From: Qipengyuania aestuarii
GTDB lineage: Bacteria; Pseudomonadota; Alphaproteobacteria; Sphingomonadales; Sphingomonadaceae
Assembly (NCBI RefSeq): GCF_019711535.1
Contig: NZ_JAIGNP010000001.1
Coordinates: 186,001-250,000, forward strand
DNA length: 64,000 nt
Direction of reading: 5' to 3'
Shown: positions 46,980 through 57,546 of the stretch, piece by piece
Layout: the number at the start of each line of letters is the position of its first letter
Numbering within the stretch: the stretch's first letter is position 1
Notes under the pieces: generated by a model
Databases searched by the model: none
Seen by the model: only the letters and a program-made list of their open reading frames with translations
Told to the model about the DNA's origin: nothing
Made by a program: the position numbers and the translations under genes

Positions 46980-48130
46980 GTCTCGACCAATTCATCTCGG
47001 ACAAGCTCGGCGAGCAATGCGTCAAGCAACGGCATGCCCTCACCTGTCACGCCGATCCGTTCGCCCTCTTCCCAAAGCATACCAATGTCGCGGTAAAACG
47101 CGAATTTCTTCCCATCGATCATCTCGCCCGGCGCGATGCCGAAACGGTTGCTCATTTCCGCAAGCCCGATTCCCTCTCTCAGGCGCAGACCCATCAGCAG
47201 CGCCTCCGATGCCGACTCACGCTTGTTCAGGACGCGGTGTTCGGAAATCCCGTCGCCTTGCGCCCTTACCGCAGCGAGAAAATTTTCGGGTTTCCTGTGC
47301 CGCATCGTCGCAACGCCGCCTCGTCGGCCATGGGCGCCCGGACCGATGCCGTGATAGTCCCGATATCGCCAATAGGTCAGGTTGTGACGGCTTTCTTCAC
47401 CGGGTCGGGCGTGATTGCTGATCTCATAGGCGGGAATGCCAGCAGCTTCCGTCATTTCCCTCGTGAGGGCGAACAGATCGGCGGCGGGATCGTCTTGCAA
47501 AGGATTGAAACGCCCAAGGCGCACATCGGTGGCGAACCGCGTCGCCGGTTCGATGGTGAGCTGGTACAGCGACATGTGGGAGGTCCCGAGCGCCAACGCT
47601 TCGGTCAATTCCTGCTGCCACTCCTCTGCGCTCTGATCAGGGCGGGCATAGATAAGGTCGATCGACACTCGGCTGAAATGCTTTTGTGCAGTCTCGACCG
47701 CCGCCAGCGCTTCCTCGACGCCATGCAACCGGCCGAGGAATTGCAGCACTTCGGGCCGCAGGCTCTGCACGCCGAGAGAGACGCGATTGATCCCAGCGCG
47801 CGACAGATCGGCGAAATTATCGGCTTCTACCGAGGACGGATTGCCTTCGAGCGTGATCTCGATTCCGGATGCAAAACCCCAGAGGCGTTCGGCCTCACCG
47901 AGCAGGTCAGCCACCAAAGCCGGGGGCATCAGCGAGGGCGTTCCGCCTCCGAAAAATATGCTTTCGAGAGGCGCCCGCGATTTGCTGGCAGCATGTTCGG
48001 CCCGCATGTCTGCCAGCAGAGCCGTTTTCCAGGCCCCGGTATCGGTCCGCTCGCGCACATGGCTATTGAAGTCGCAATAAGGACATTTGGCTAGGCAGAA
48101 GGGCCAATGAATATAAAGCGAACGAGCCAA
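46976..48130 (-). CDS. hemW: Radical SAM heme chaperone HemW
   Basis: 384 residues. The radical SAM cluster is CLAKCPYC with Cys12, Cys16 and Cys19. The region FFGGGTPSLM and the GLR-LREG segment near the end are typical. HemW resembles coproporphyrinogen dehydrogenase but lacks its tail residues and is a heme chaperone. The start is TTG at 48130; no ATG is in frame nearby. Its upstream gap carries two inverted repeats. Confidence 0.93.
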   Translation of the reverse strand: MARSLYIHWPFCLAKCPYCDFNSHVRERTDTGAWKTALLADMRAEHAASKSRAPLESIFFGGGTPSLMPPALVADLLGEAERLWGFASGIEITLEGNPSSVEADNFADLSRAGINRVSLGVQSLRPEVLQFLGRLHGVEEALAAVETAQKHFSRVSIDLIYARPDQSAEEWQQELTEALALGTSHMSLYQLTIEPATRFATDVRLGRFNPLQDDPAADLFALTREMTEAAGIPAYEISNHARPGEESRHNLTYWRYRDYHGIGPGAHGRRGGVATMRHRKPENFLAAVRAQGDGISEHRVLNKRESASEALLMGLRLREGIGLAEMSNRFGIAPGEMIDGKKFAFYRDIGMLWEEGERIGVTGEGMPLLDALLAELVRDELVET

Positions 48131-48153
48131 GCCTTGCCTTCATCTAGAATTAA

Positions 48154-48177
48154 GCAGCGCTTTGCATGAAGCGCTGC
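48154..48177. repeat. Perfect hairpin in the hemW upstream region
   Basis: GCAGCGCTT at 48154-48162 and AAGCGCTGC at 48169-48177 form a perfect 9-bp stem with loop TGCATG. It lies 24 bases before the hemW start on the minus strand. It could be a leader structure or a terminator for something upstream, but no T-run follows on either strand. Confidence 0.55.
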
Positions 48178-48224
48178 GATGGACGGGGTTGAGTTCATGG
48201 TGCTGACAATTACCGCACTCACGG

Positions 48225-48255
48225 TGACATGTGCCACGGAATGGTGATCATGTCA
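48225..48255. promoter_or_regulatory. TGACATG inverted repeat upstream of hemW and the CAP gene
   Basis: TGACATG at 48225-48231 and CATGTCA at 48249-48255 are exact inverted copies separated by 17 bases. The spacing is compatible with a dimeric regulator binding the divergent promoters. The sequence around them is otherwise unremarkable. The whole 48131-48348 gap holds no other clear feature. Confidence 0.4.
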
Positions 48256-48348
48256 GTGAAAGATCACGCAGTCCGTAAAAGACAATGAGCAATATCCCAT
48301 CATTTGAATTTTCAGTTTTCCTTAGCACAGATTGGCCAGAGCACATCC

Positions 48349-48996
48349 ATGCGATTAACCACCATCATGCTGCTTGCAACGACCGCCATACTCGCCAGTT
48401 GCGGAGGGGGTGAGGCAACACCTCCCGTGGCTTCTGGTGGGGGCGGGGCGGCGCCTGCTCCTTCTCCCGCTCCGTCGCCCACGCCAGCACCTTCGCCGAC
48501 GCCCTCTCCCACGCCGACGCCGCCTCCTTCATCCGGAGGCGGTCTCGATGCGCGGCAGGAAGAGATGCTGACCAGGATGTTGGCCATGCACAATGCGGCA
48601 AGGGCGGAAGTGAAGGTTAATGCACTTGAACTCGACGAAGATCTCAATCGTGCGGCGCTGGCCTACGCAGAAGAGCTGGCGCGAACTGGCATGTTTCAGC
48701 ACAGCCCCGGCGGTGACCGTCCGGGGCAGGGGGAAAACTTATGGGCTGGGACCGCGTCGGCTTTCTCTTACGACCAGATGGCGAACGCCTGGATTTCGGA
48801 AAAACGATATTTCCGCGATGACGCATTTCCCAACGTCAGCACCACAGGAAATTGGCAGGATGTCGGGCATTACACCCAGATCGTCTGGCGCGACACGACG
48901 CGCTTCGGCTGCGGTATTGCCACGGGCCTGGGACGTGACTGGCTCGTCTGCCGTTACGCTCCGCCAGGAAATGTCATCGGCAAGCGCGCCTTTTAG
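48349..48996 (+). CDS. CAP (SCP/PR1-like) domain lipoprotein
   Basis: 215 residues from ATG 48349 (MRLTTIMLLATT); the frame opens at 48304. The lipobox is LASC with Cys18. A Pro/Ser/Thr linker of about 35 residues with repeated SPTP units lies before the CAP domain (about 75-215) with HNAARAEV, GENLWAG, GHYTQIVWRDTTRFGCG and WLVCRYAPPGNV. CAP proteins bind lipids or are proteases; substrate unknown. The gene is plus-strand and sits between hemW and rdgB, which are otherwise on the minus strand. Confidence 0.88.
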   Translation: MRLTTIMLLATTAILASCGGGEATPPVASGGGGAAPAPSPAPSPTPAPSPTPSPTPTPPPSSGGGLDARQEEMLTRMLAMHNAARAEVKVNALELDEDLNRAALAYAEELARTGMFQHSPGGDRPGQGENLWAGTASAFSYDQMANAWISEKRYFRDDAFPNVSTTGNWQDVGHYTQIVWRDTTRFGCGIATGLGRDWLVCRYAPPGNVIGKRAF

Positions 48997-48999
48997 CGA

Positions 49000-49629
49000 T
49001 CAATCGCCAAACTGCTCCGACACCAGTTTCGCAAAGGCATCGGCCCGGTGGCTTATGGCATGCTTTTCCTCTGGCGCTATTTCCGCGAAGGTCTGATCGC
49101 GTCCCTCCGGGATGAAGACCGGATCATAACCGAAGCCCAGTTCGCCCTTCGGCGGCCAGGTTAGCGTGCCCGGCGCGCTTCCTTCGTACACTGCCGTTTC
49201 CCCATCGGGCCAGGCGATGGCGAGCACGCAGTGAAAGGCGCAGGAACGGTCGGTATCCGGACCTCTTTCCTGCAGCATGCCTTCAACCTTGCCCATAGCC
49301 ATATACCAGTCTCGGCCCGGGGCGCCCTCGAAATGCTGGCGCTCCGCCCAATCGGCGGTGTAGACGCCGGGACGCCCGTCGAGCGCATCCACCGAAAGGC
49401 CGCTGTCGTCAGCAAGGGCCGGCAAGCCGGATGCTTCTGCAGCAGCGCGCGCCTTGATCAGGGCATTCTGGATGAAGGTGGTGCCTGTTTCCGGCGGTTC
49501 GGGCAGGCCGAGAGAGCCGGCGGAAATGCACTTCACCCCGTGAGGAGCAAGAAGGGCGGAGATTTCCTTCAGCTTGCCAGCATTATGCGTGGCGATCACC
49601 AGGCTGCCTGAACCGATCCGGCGTGTCAT
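49000..49629 (-). CDS. rdgB: dITP/XTP pyrophosphatase (RdgB)
   Basis: 209 residues. Family motifs are [11 protein letters not shown] at the N-terminus, [13 protein letters not shown], and [14 protein letters not shown] with [15 protein letters not shown]. It removes non-canonical purine triphosphates (dITP, XTP) from the nucleotide pool. The ATG overlaps the rph stop codon (ATGA). The pair is standard in alphaproteobacteria. Confidence 0.96.
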   Translation of the reverse strand: MTRRIGSGSLVIATHNAGKLKEISALLAPHGVKCISAGSLGLPEPPETGTTFIQNALIKARAAAEASGLPALADDSGLSVDALDGRPGVYTADWAERQHFEGAPGRDWYMAMGKVEGMLQERGPDTDRSCAFHCVLAIAWPDGETAVYEGSAPGTLTWPPKGELGFGYDPVFIPEGRDQTFAEIAPEEKHAISHRADAFAKLVSEQFGD

Positions 49630-50342
49630 TTACGAGTGGCCTCGTCCTGCGCCTTGAAGATATCCGCGCATCCCATCTGCGCAAGCCGCAGCAGGCGGAG
49701 GAACGCTTCCTCGTCATATGGCGCACCCTCGGCAGTGGCCTGCGCTTCGGCGATCTTGCCGCCTTCGATGAGAACGAAGTTGGCATCGGCATCCGCCGAA
49801 CTGTCTTCGGGATAGTCGAGGTCGAGCACGGGAGTGCCCTTGTAGATGCCGCAGGAAACGGCCGCCACCTTCGCAGTGATCGGGTCCTCGACGATATCTC
49901 CCGACTTCATCAATCCGTCGATGGCCAGGCGCAGAGCGATCCATGCGCCGGAGATCGACGCTGTGCGCGTGCCACCATCTGCCTGGATGACATCGCAATC
50001 TAGTGTGATCTGGCGCTCACCGAGCTTTTTCAAGTCTACCACCGCACGCAAAGAACGCCCGATAAGCCTCTGAATTTCTTGAGTTCGGCCACTCTGCTTG
50101 CCTTTCGCAGCTTCGCGCTGACCGCGTGTGTGAGTGGCCCGGGGAAGCATCGAATATTCGCCGGTGACCCAGCCTTCGCCCTTGCCGCGAAGCCACGGCG
50201 GAATGCGTTCCTCAACGCTCGCTGTGCACAGCACCTTGGTTTCGCCGAAGCCGATCAGGCAGCTTCCTTCAGCATGTTTTGTATATCCGGTTTCGATCGT
50301 GATGGCGCGCATTTCATCGGGCGCACGTCCTGAAGGTCGCAT
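49626..50342 (-). CDS. rph: Ribonuclease PH
   Basis: 238 residues from ATG 50342 ([12 protein letters not shown]), with AGGAGA about six bases upstream. The open frame extends to 50693 but that part is non-coding leader. RNase PH motifs are [48 protein letters not shown] and [14 protein letters not shown]. It trims tRNA 3' ends phosphorolytically. The divergent hrcA gene begins 154 bases away. Confidence 0.97.
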   Translation of the reverse strand: MRPSGRAPDEMRAITIETGYTKHAEGSCLIGFGETKVLCTASVEERIPPWLRGKGEGWVTGEYSMLPRATHTRGQREAAKGKQSGRTQEIQRLIGRSLRAVVDLKKLGERQITLDCDVIQADGGTRTASISGAWIALRLAIDGLMKSGDIVEDPITAKVAAVSCGIYKGTPVLDLDYPEDSSADADANFVLIEGGKIAEAQATAEGAPYDEEAFLRLLRLAQMGCADIFKAQDEATRK

Positions 50343-50495
50343 CGTATTCTCCTGTAACCTTCCGCCGCCGCGAGTCCGGGTGGGGGAGGGTTGGTGTGAT
50401 GTATCTGGCTTCCCGCTAGAAGAAAGTACCGCACTTCGACAAGCTTGGCGCGATAGGAAATTGAGATTGTCGACGGCTGCGGCTACCCTGCCTCC

Positions 50496-51539
50496 ATGAA
50501 CGCTCCCCCGCTTACCGACTTGTCCGATCGCGCCCGTGCCATCTTCAGGCTCGTGGTCGAAGGCTATCTGGAAAGCGGCTCGCCGGTCGGTTCCAAGGCG
50601 CTGGCGGGTGAGGGTGGGGTCAATCTTTCGCCCGCTTCGATCCGGTCGGTTCTCGCGGAACTTGAGCAGCGCGGTCTCCTCGCAGCGCCGCATACGAGCG
50701 CGGGTCGGATGCCTACCGACAGCGGGCTGCGCCTCTTCGTCGATGCGATGATGCAGGTGGCCGAGCCAACCGCTGAGGAACGTGTAGCGATCGAGCAGCG
50801 CATCTCCGAGCCCGGTCCGATCGAGCGCGCGCTGGAGCGGACGAGCGCTCTGTTGTCAGATCTGTCGGGAGCCGCGGGGATGGTCATGGTGCCCCGCAGG
50901 GAGCCTCGACTGAGCCAGGTGTCCCTGACGGCGCTGGATGCGAACCGTGTGCTGGCGGTGCTCGTAGGCGAAGATGGACACATCGAAAACCGTATCCTCA
51001 CCGTTCCCGGCGAAGCGCTGGGTACTTCACTAGAACAAGCGAGCAATTATCTGACCGCGAAGGTCGCCGGCAGGACGCTGGCCGAAGCAGCTCAGCTTAT
51101 CGAGCGTGAGGTCGCCAGTGGCCGAAGCGCTCTGGACGAAGCGAGCAGAAGCCTTGTGGAAAGCGGCATTGCCGTCTGGACCGAGGATGCCTCGAACCGC
51201 CCGGTATTGATCGTTCGCGGGCAAGCCAACCTGCTCGACGACAATGCCCTGTCCGACATCGAGCGGGTCCGCTCGCTGCTCGAAGACCTGGAAAACAAGC
51301 AGTCGGTTTCTTCGCTGCTCGAAAGCGCCAGAGAAGCCGAAGCCATGCGGATATTCATCGGAAGCGAGAACCGCCTGTTCTCATTGTCCGGTTCTTCCGT
51401 CATCGCTTCGCCTTACCGGGATCGGGAAGGCAAGGTGGTCGGTGTATTGGGCGTCATCGGTCCGACTCGGTTGAATTACGCGCGAGTCGTCCCCATGGTG
51501 GATTTCACGGCCCGTTCCTTGGGCAAACGCATAGGCTGA
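50496..51539 (+). CDS. hrcA: Heat-inducible transcription repressor HrcA
   Basis: 347 residues. The N-terminal winged helix has [18 protein letters not shown] and [19 protein letters not shown], followed by [13 protein letters not shown], both typical of HrcA; the C-terminal half contains the GAF-like region with [16 protein letters not shown]. HrcA binds CIRCE elements at groESL and other operons. No CIRCE was seen in this window, so its targets are elsewhere. It is followed by grpE 13 bases on. Confidence 0.95.
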   Translation: MNAPPLTDLSDRARAIFRLVVEGYLESGSPVGSKALAGEGGVNLSPASIRSVLAELEQRGLLAAPHTSAGRMPTDSGLRLFVDAMMQVAEPTAEERVAIEQRISEPGPIERALERTSALLSDLSGAAGMVMVPRREPRLSQVSLTALDANRVLAVLVGEDGHIENRILTVPGEALGTSLEQASNYLTAKVAGRTLAEAAQLIEREVASGRSALDEASRSLVESGIAVWTEDASNRPVLIVRGQANLLDDNALSDIERVRSLLEDLENKQSVSSLLESAREAEAMRIFIGSENRLFSLSGSSVIASPYRDREGKVVGVLGVIGPTRLNYARVVPMVDFTARSLGKRIG

Positions 51540-51552
51540 CAGGGTTTTTCAA

Positions 51553-52158
51553 GTGACTGACAATACGAATAACGAACCGCAGAACGAAGCGGTCGACGAG
51601 GAAGTGGCGCGCGAGATGGAAGGTGTGCCCGAGCATCTGCGCGAAGGCGACGAGGCCGATGAAGCCGAAGCGGCTGATGAGGCGCTGGACGACGCTCTTG
51701 CGAGTCTTCGCGGCGATCTTGAAAATGCCAAGCAGGAAGTGCTTTACGCCCGTGCCGAAACGCAGAATGTGCGCAGGCGGATGGAGAAAGACGTCCAGGA
51801 CGCCCGCAACTATGCGGCGGCGGGCTTCGCCCGCGACGTGCTGAGCGTGGCGGACAATCTAGCCCGCGCGCTGGATGCTGTTCCCACGGAGCTGCGGGAG
51901 GATGACAAGATCAAGGGCTTCGTCGCTGGCATCGAGGCGACCAAGCGCGAGTTGGACAAGGTTTTCACCCAGAACGGCATCACGCGGATTGCCGCGAAGG
52001 GCATGCCCCTCGATCCCAATCAGCACCAGGCGATGATGGAAATCCCGACCGATGAAGTCGAGGCAGGTACCATCGTTCAGGAAATGCAGCCTGGCTACAT
52101 GATCAAGGATCGCCTGCTGCGCCCCGCCATGGTCGGTGTGGCGAAGAAGCCCGACTGA
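51553..52158 (+). CDS. grpE: Nucleotide exchange factor GrpE
   Basis: 201 residues. An acidic disordered head (about 1-50) precedes the coiled coil with LYARAETQNVRRRMEKDV, and the C-terminal beta region carries PNQHQAMMEIPTDE and GTIVQEMQPGYMIKDRLLRPA. It exchanges nucleotide on DnaK. It starts with GTG at 51553. It is co-oriented with hrcA and the dnaK-dnaJ pair 3.4 kb away. Confidence 0.96.
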   Translation: MTDNTNNEPQNEAVDEEVAREMEGVPEHLREGDEADEAEAADEALDDALASLRGDLENAKQEVLYARAETQNVRRRMEKDVQDARNYAAAGFARDVLSVADNLARALDAVPTELREDDKIKGFVAGIEATKRELDKVFTQNGITRIAAKGMPLDPNQHQAMMEIPTDEVEAGTIVQEMQPGYMIKDRLLRPAMVGVAKKPD

Positions 52159-52195
52159 TTATTCGACCTCCCCTGATATTCTTGGAGAAAAACCG

Positions 52196-53947
52196 ATGAG
52201 GGTCGCCCTTCTTGTGAGTGCGGCCCTCGCCGCGTCTGCTTTTACTACCCCGCTTGCCGCGCAGGAAACCGCCGATGAGCAGGTGATGAGCCTTGCCGAT
52301 GAATATTACGATTACGGCCTGGCTGCCAATGGCCTGACCGAAACGGAGAGCGGGCAAACCGAGCTTGGCGATAGGTTCTGGTCGGTGACCCCGGAAAGCC
52401 AGCGCGCGAAGGCTGAGCGTTATGCGGATATCCTGAACCGCCTTCAGACGGTGGATGCTGAAGCGCTGTCGCCGGAAGCCCGGACCAATGCCCTGGTACT
52501 TCGGACGCTGCTTGAGAACGAGATAGGCGACGCGCGTTTCGCAGAATGGGAAATGCCCTTCGACAGCGATAGCAATTTCTGGTCCTATCTGGCGCCTCGC
52601 GGCGGTCTGGCTACTGTCGAGGACTACGAGAATTATATCGGGCGGCTGCGCGATCTTCCCCGCCTGTTCGACGAGCATATCGCCAACGCCACAGCGGGCC
52701 TGGAGCGAGGTTTCAGCGTGCCAAGAGTAACCCTGGAGGGGCGTGACGTGTCCATCGAGGCGTTCGTCACTGAAGACCCAGAAGACAGTCCCTTCTGGGC
52801 GCCCTTCGCGCAAATCCCGGATCGCTTTTCGGAAGAAGACAAGGCGCGCCTGCGTGACGCCGGGAGGGACGCGATTTCGAGCCAGGTGACACCGGCCTAT
52901 AGCGAACTGCTAGCATTCTTCCGGCAGACGTACCTGCCGCAAACGCGCACGACATTGGGCGCCAGTGAGTTTCCTGACGGAGAGGCCTATTACGCGCAGC
53001 AGATACGACAGTACACCACGCTCGACCTTACTGCCGAACAGATCCACAAAATCGGTCTGGAAGAAGTCGCGCGGATTACCGCCGAGATGGAGAAAGCCAA
53101 GCAGGACGCGGGCTTCGATGGCACGCTTGCCGAGTTCATCACCTTTCTGCGAACCGACCCTCAATTCGTCGCCCGCACGCCTGATGAACTGATGGGCGTT
53201 TCCGCCTATACCGCAAAGCGCGTCGACGATAAGCTCGGCGATTATTTCGGTTTTCTTCCACGCTATCGCTTCGGGATTCGCCCGGTGGACCCGGCCATAG
53301 CGCCTTTCTACACCGCTGGGCGCGGCGGGCTGGAATATTGCCAGATCAACACGCACGACCTGCCTTCGCGGCCAACCTACAATATCCCGGCTCTTACCAT
53401 GCATGAATGCGCGCCGGGTCATTCCTTCCAGGCTGCGATCGCTCTAGAGCGCGAGGACGCGCCGCGTTTTCGCCGGCAGACCTATTTCTCGGGCTTCGGG
53501 GAGGGGTGGGGCCTCTATACCGAATATCTCGGCAACGAGATGGGCGTATACCGCACACCCTACGAACGCTTCGGGCAGCTATCCTACGAGATGTGGCGCG
53601 CTGCACGGCTGGTGATCGACACCGGCATTCACCATTATGGGTGGTCGCGAGAGCAGGCGGTCGACTATCTTTCAAGCCACACCGCCCTGTCGGATCGCGA
53701 GGTCGGGACCGAGATCGACCGTTATATAAGCTGGCCGGGACAAGCACTCGCCTACAAGCTCGGCGAGATGACCATTCGACGGGTGCGGGCCAAGGCGGAA
53801 GAGGCCTTGGGAGAGCAGTTCGATATTCGCAAATTTCACGATGTGGTCCTGTCGCTGGGCTCCGTTCCCTTGCCCGCTCTCGAGGATCGGATCGACGCAT
53901 TCATTGCTGATGGCGGGCAGGGATTGCCCGGCGTTACTTACGACTGA
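52196..53947 (+). CDS. DUF885 family secreted peptidase-like protein
   Basis: 583 residues from ATG 52196 (MRVALLVSAALAAS). The Sec signal ends near PLAAQ. The body matches DUF885, with the zinc-binding HECAPGH (HExxxxH) in MHECAPGHSFQ and the downstream GFGEGWGLYTEYLG with conserved Glu. These proteins are related to M2/M32-type helical metallopeptidases. It would be periplasmic. It is 37 bases after grpE, so it may share the transcript. Confidence 0.87.
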   Translation: MRVALLVSAALAASAFTTPLAAQETADEQVMSLADEYYDYGLAANGLTETESGQTELGDRFWSVTPESQRAKAERYADILNRLQTVDAEALSPEARTNALVLRTLLENEIGDARFAEWEMPFDSDSNFWSYLAPRGGLATVEDYENYIGRLRDLPRLFDEHIANATAGLERGFSVPRVTLEGRDVSIEAFVTEDPEDSPFWAPFAQIPDRFSEEDKARLRDAGRDAISSQVTPAYSELLAFFRQTYLPQTRTTLGASEFPDGEAYYAQQIRQYTTLDLTAEQIHKIGLEEVARITAEMEKAKQDAGFDGTLAEFITFLRTDPQFVARTPDELMGVSAYTAKRVDDKLGDYFGFLPRYRFGIRPVDPAIAPFYTAGRGGLEYCQINTHDLPSRPTYNIPALTMHECAPGHSFQAAIALEREDAPRFRRQTYFSGFGEGWGLYTEYLGNEMGVYRTPYERFGQLSYEMWRAARLVIDTGIHHYGWSREQAVDYLSSHTALSDREVGTEIDRYISWPGQALAYKLGEMTIRRVRAKAEEALGEQFDIRKFHDVVLSLGSVPLPALEDRIDAFIADGGQGLPGVTYD

Positions 53948-54008
53948 TCGGGAACGCTTGGCTAATTGCTCCGTATTTTCGCGACAATGCTCACGACGGA
54001 GGAATGCC

Positions 54009-54302
54009 ATGAAAAGCAAAATCTTGATCGCTCCCGCGCTCGCTCTTTCCACACTCAGCCTTGGCGCATGCGCGCAGAATTACGCGGTTGAAGGGGCCGG
54101 TGCCGGTGCAGCTCTGGGTGCGGGACTTGCCGCTCTGACCGATGGCGATATCGAGACCTACGCGCTCGCAGGGGCGGCAATCGGCGGTGTGGTCGGTTAT
54201 GCGACCGACAAGAATGATAGCTGCGACGGCTATTATGGCGACGGCCGCTATGTCGACGATGACTGCAGGTATGATGATCGCTACGCGCGTTACTGGAACT
54301 GA
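54009..54302 (+). CDS. Glycine-zipper lipoprotein
   Basis: 97 residues. Lipobox SLGAC, Cys21. Two glycine-zipper segments (about residues 29-45 and 56-65), GAGAGAALGAGLAAL and ALAGAAIGGVVGYAT, are able to insert in the outer membrane. A Tyr/Asp-rich C-terminus follows. Related proteins are outer-membrane stability or stress lipoproteins such as the OmpA-like YmgG family. ATG 54009 is used; the longer frame is unlikely. A strong terminator follows. Confidence 0.82.
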   Translation: MKSKILIAPALALSTLSLGACAQNYAVEGAGAGAALGAGLAALTDGDIETYALAGAAIGGVVGYATDKNDSCDGYYGDGRYVDDDCRYDDRYARYWN

Positions 54303-54310
54303 TTGGATCG

Positions 54311-54344
54311 AAAAGGCCGCCGTTGATCCGGCGGCCTTTTTCTC
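54311..54344. terminator. Bidirectional terminator between convergent genes
   Basis: AAAAGGCCGCCG (54311-54322) pairs with CGGCGGCCTTTT (54329-54340), a perfect 12-bp stem with a six-base loop, with a T-run downstream on the plus strand and, by symmetry, on the minus strand. It serves the glycine-zipper gene and the HELTH protein gene. Confidence 0.9.
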
Positions 54345-54352
54345 GGCTGTGG

Positions 54353-54769
54353 TCAGGTGGCGGCGAAATTGACCAACAGATCATAAGCCTCGACCGGGCC
54401 GGCACCAGCCAATCTGACGCCGTTGCGAAGCCAGAAGGCGTGCTTCACGATTTCCGCCTGTTGCTCGATCCCATAGCGGTCCAGCGACCAGCCAGGCTTC
54501 AGCGAATAATCGTAGCGTGCCCACGGCATGCGGTGCGTTACCAGGTACCATTCACCCTTCGTCTGGGTTTGCCACACATGGGTCAATTCGTGAATCAGCA
54601 ATCCCTGCCGGATGATGCCGACCGTTGAAAAATCGTCGCAGTAATTCTCTGACATTGGGTGAAAATGCAGGTGCCCGCGGGGGGCCATCGTGACGCGGCG
54701 AGGCTGAAAGGGAAACCACTTACGGCGCCTGATCGTCACTCTCGAATAATCGATAGCATTGCCGAACAC
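54353..54769 (-). CDS. Putative zinc metallopeptidase-like HELTH protein (vgr-related type)
   Basis: 138 residues from GTG 54769. HELTHVWQ at 60-67 is a zincin HExxH motif; PFQPRRVTMAP and LHFHP precede it. Such short proteins are annotated in sphingomonads as vgr-related protein. Reading the same frame upstream gives RPLTAGEIELARSVFG, which looks like the natural continuation of the domain, but no ATG, GTG or TTG begins it. The start is therefore doubtful. Function unknown. It is co-oriented with the upstream PCuAC gene, which ends 113 bases away. Confidence 0.65.
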   Translation of the reverse strand: MFGNAIDYSRVTIRRRKWFPFQPRRVTMAPRGHLHFHPMSENYCDDFSTVGIIRQGLLIHELTHVWQTQTKGEWYLVTHRMPWARYDYSLKPGWSLDRYGIEQQAEIVKHAFWLRNGVRLAGAGPVEAYDLLVNFAAT

Positions 54770-54882
54770 ACTTCGCGCCAGCTCGATTTCTCCTGCTGTG
54801 AGAGGGCGCTCCCCGCCGGCGACACATTGCGGCGAGACGGGGTTGTCATGGCTTTGGACGCCAAGGCTGTCGCGCCATTCGT

Positions 54883-55362
54883 TCAGCGATCTTCTCCGGC
54901 TGCGCGGATCTCAACCGGAACGGTCATAGTGTCTCCGCCGACGATGGTGAGTGTCATCATGGTGGAGGCCCCGGCCGCGAGCGAGGGGTCGAGATCGAAA
55001 GCCATTACGTGATAGCCACCGGATTCCAGGCTGGTCGTCGAGCCGGCCTCAACAAGTACCTGCCCCACACTGTCCATCATCATCTTGCCATCCATTTCCA
55101 TCGAGCCATGCAGCTCGGCATTCTGCGCCCCTTCCACAGATACGGCGCGGATTGCGATGTTTCTTTCACCTTGATTGGCGACGTCGAAATAGACGGCAGC
55201 AGGGTTGCCCGACACGGGTGGCAGCACCAATCGGGCATTGGTGACTTCAAGCGGCAAGGCGTCGCTCTCCGCTTCCTGCGCGGGCTCTTCACCGCTCGAA
55301 CAAGCGGCCAGCGGCACGGCTGCCAGAAGCAGGAAGGCGAGGACGGGGCGGCTCGTTTTCAT
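54883..55362 (-). CDS. PCuAC-type copper chaperone lipoprotein
   Basis: 159 residues from ATG 55362 (MKTSRPVLAFLLLA); the frame opens earlier without signal features. The lipobox is LAAC, Cys21. The Cu(I) motif of PCuAC is visible as ELHGSMEM, several Met, then HVMAFDL, i.e. H-x-M spaced Met/His ligands. PCuAC delivers copper to cytochrome oxidase in the periplasm. Its start region overlaps the dnaK promoter region on the opposite strand. Confidence 0.88.
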   Translation of the reverse strand: MKTSRPVLAFLLLAAVPLAACSSGEEPAQEAESDALPLEVTNARLVLPPVSGNPAAVYFDVANQGERNIAIRAVSVEGAQNAELHGSMEMDGKMMMDSVGQVLVEAGSTTSLESGGYHVMAFDLDPSLAAGASTMMTLTIVGGDTMTVPVEIRAAGEDR

Positions 55363-55407
55363 GGATAATCCTTCGGTGATTTGCTCTGAAAAACTAGCTG
55401 AGCGCAT

Positions 55408-55437
55408 CCCTTGTGCCAAGGAAAAGCGCTCCTATAT
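55408..55437 (+). promoter_or_regulatory. RpoH (sigma-32) promoter of dnaK
   Basis: CCCTTG at 55408-55413 and CCTATAT at 55431-55437 are 17 bases apart, an almost perfect match to the sigma-32 pattern known in alphaproteobacteria (CTTG, about 17 bases, CCTATAT). It lies about 100 bases before the dnaK ATG. No CIRCE element is present. dnaK is therefore RpoH-controlled rather than HrcA-controlled, although hrcA is nearby. Confidence 0.85.
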
Positions 55438-55539
55438 CGCCCCGGTAATACACGTCTTTATTCGAGCCGCCGACCGGTTTCGCCAGAACTGGGAATCCAG
55501 CTGTGCGGCGTCCAACGATTTGAAACAGATGGGGAAACC

Positions 55540-57474
<1,935 letters not shown>

Positions 57475-57492
57475 GACGCCTCATGAAAACCA

Positions 57493-57531
57493 TGCCCCCA
57501 CCGGTGCCAAGCTCCGGTGGGGGCAAGTTTT
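57493..57531 (+). terminator. Terminator/attenuator between dnaK and dnaJ
   Basis: GCCCCCACCGG (57494-57504) pairs perfectly with CCGGTGGGGGC (57514-57524), extended by one T-A pair, then AAGTTTT. A partial read-through here would set dnaJ below dnaK, as is usual for this operon. Confidence 0.85.
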
Positions 57532-57546
57532 AGGGCGGGGAAAGTT

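Noticed and set aside
48131-48348. Small RNA or tRNA in the hemW upstream gap
   Set aside because: There are two inverted repeats but no cloverleaf pattern, no CCA-type end and no T-run terminator.
50343-50495. CIRCE element upstream of hrcA
   Set aside because: The gap was read for TTAGCACTC and its complement and neither was found.
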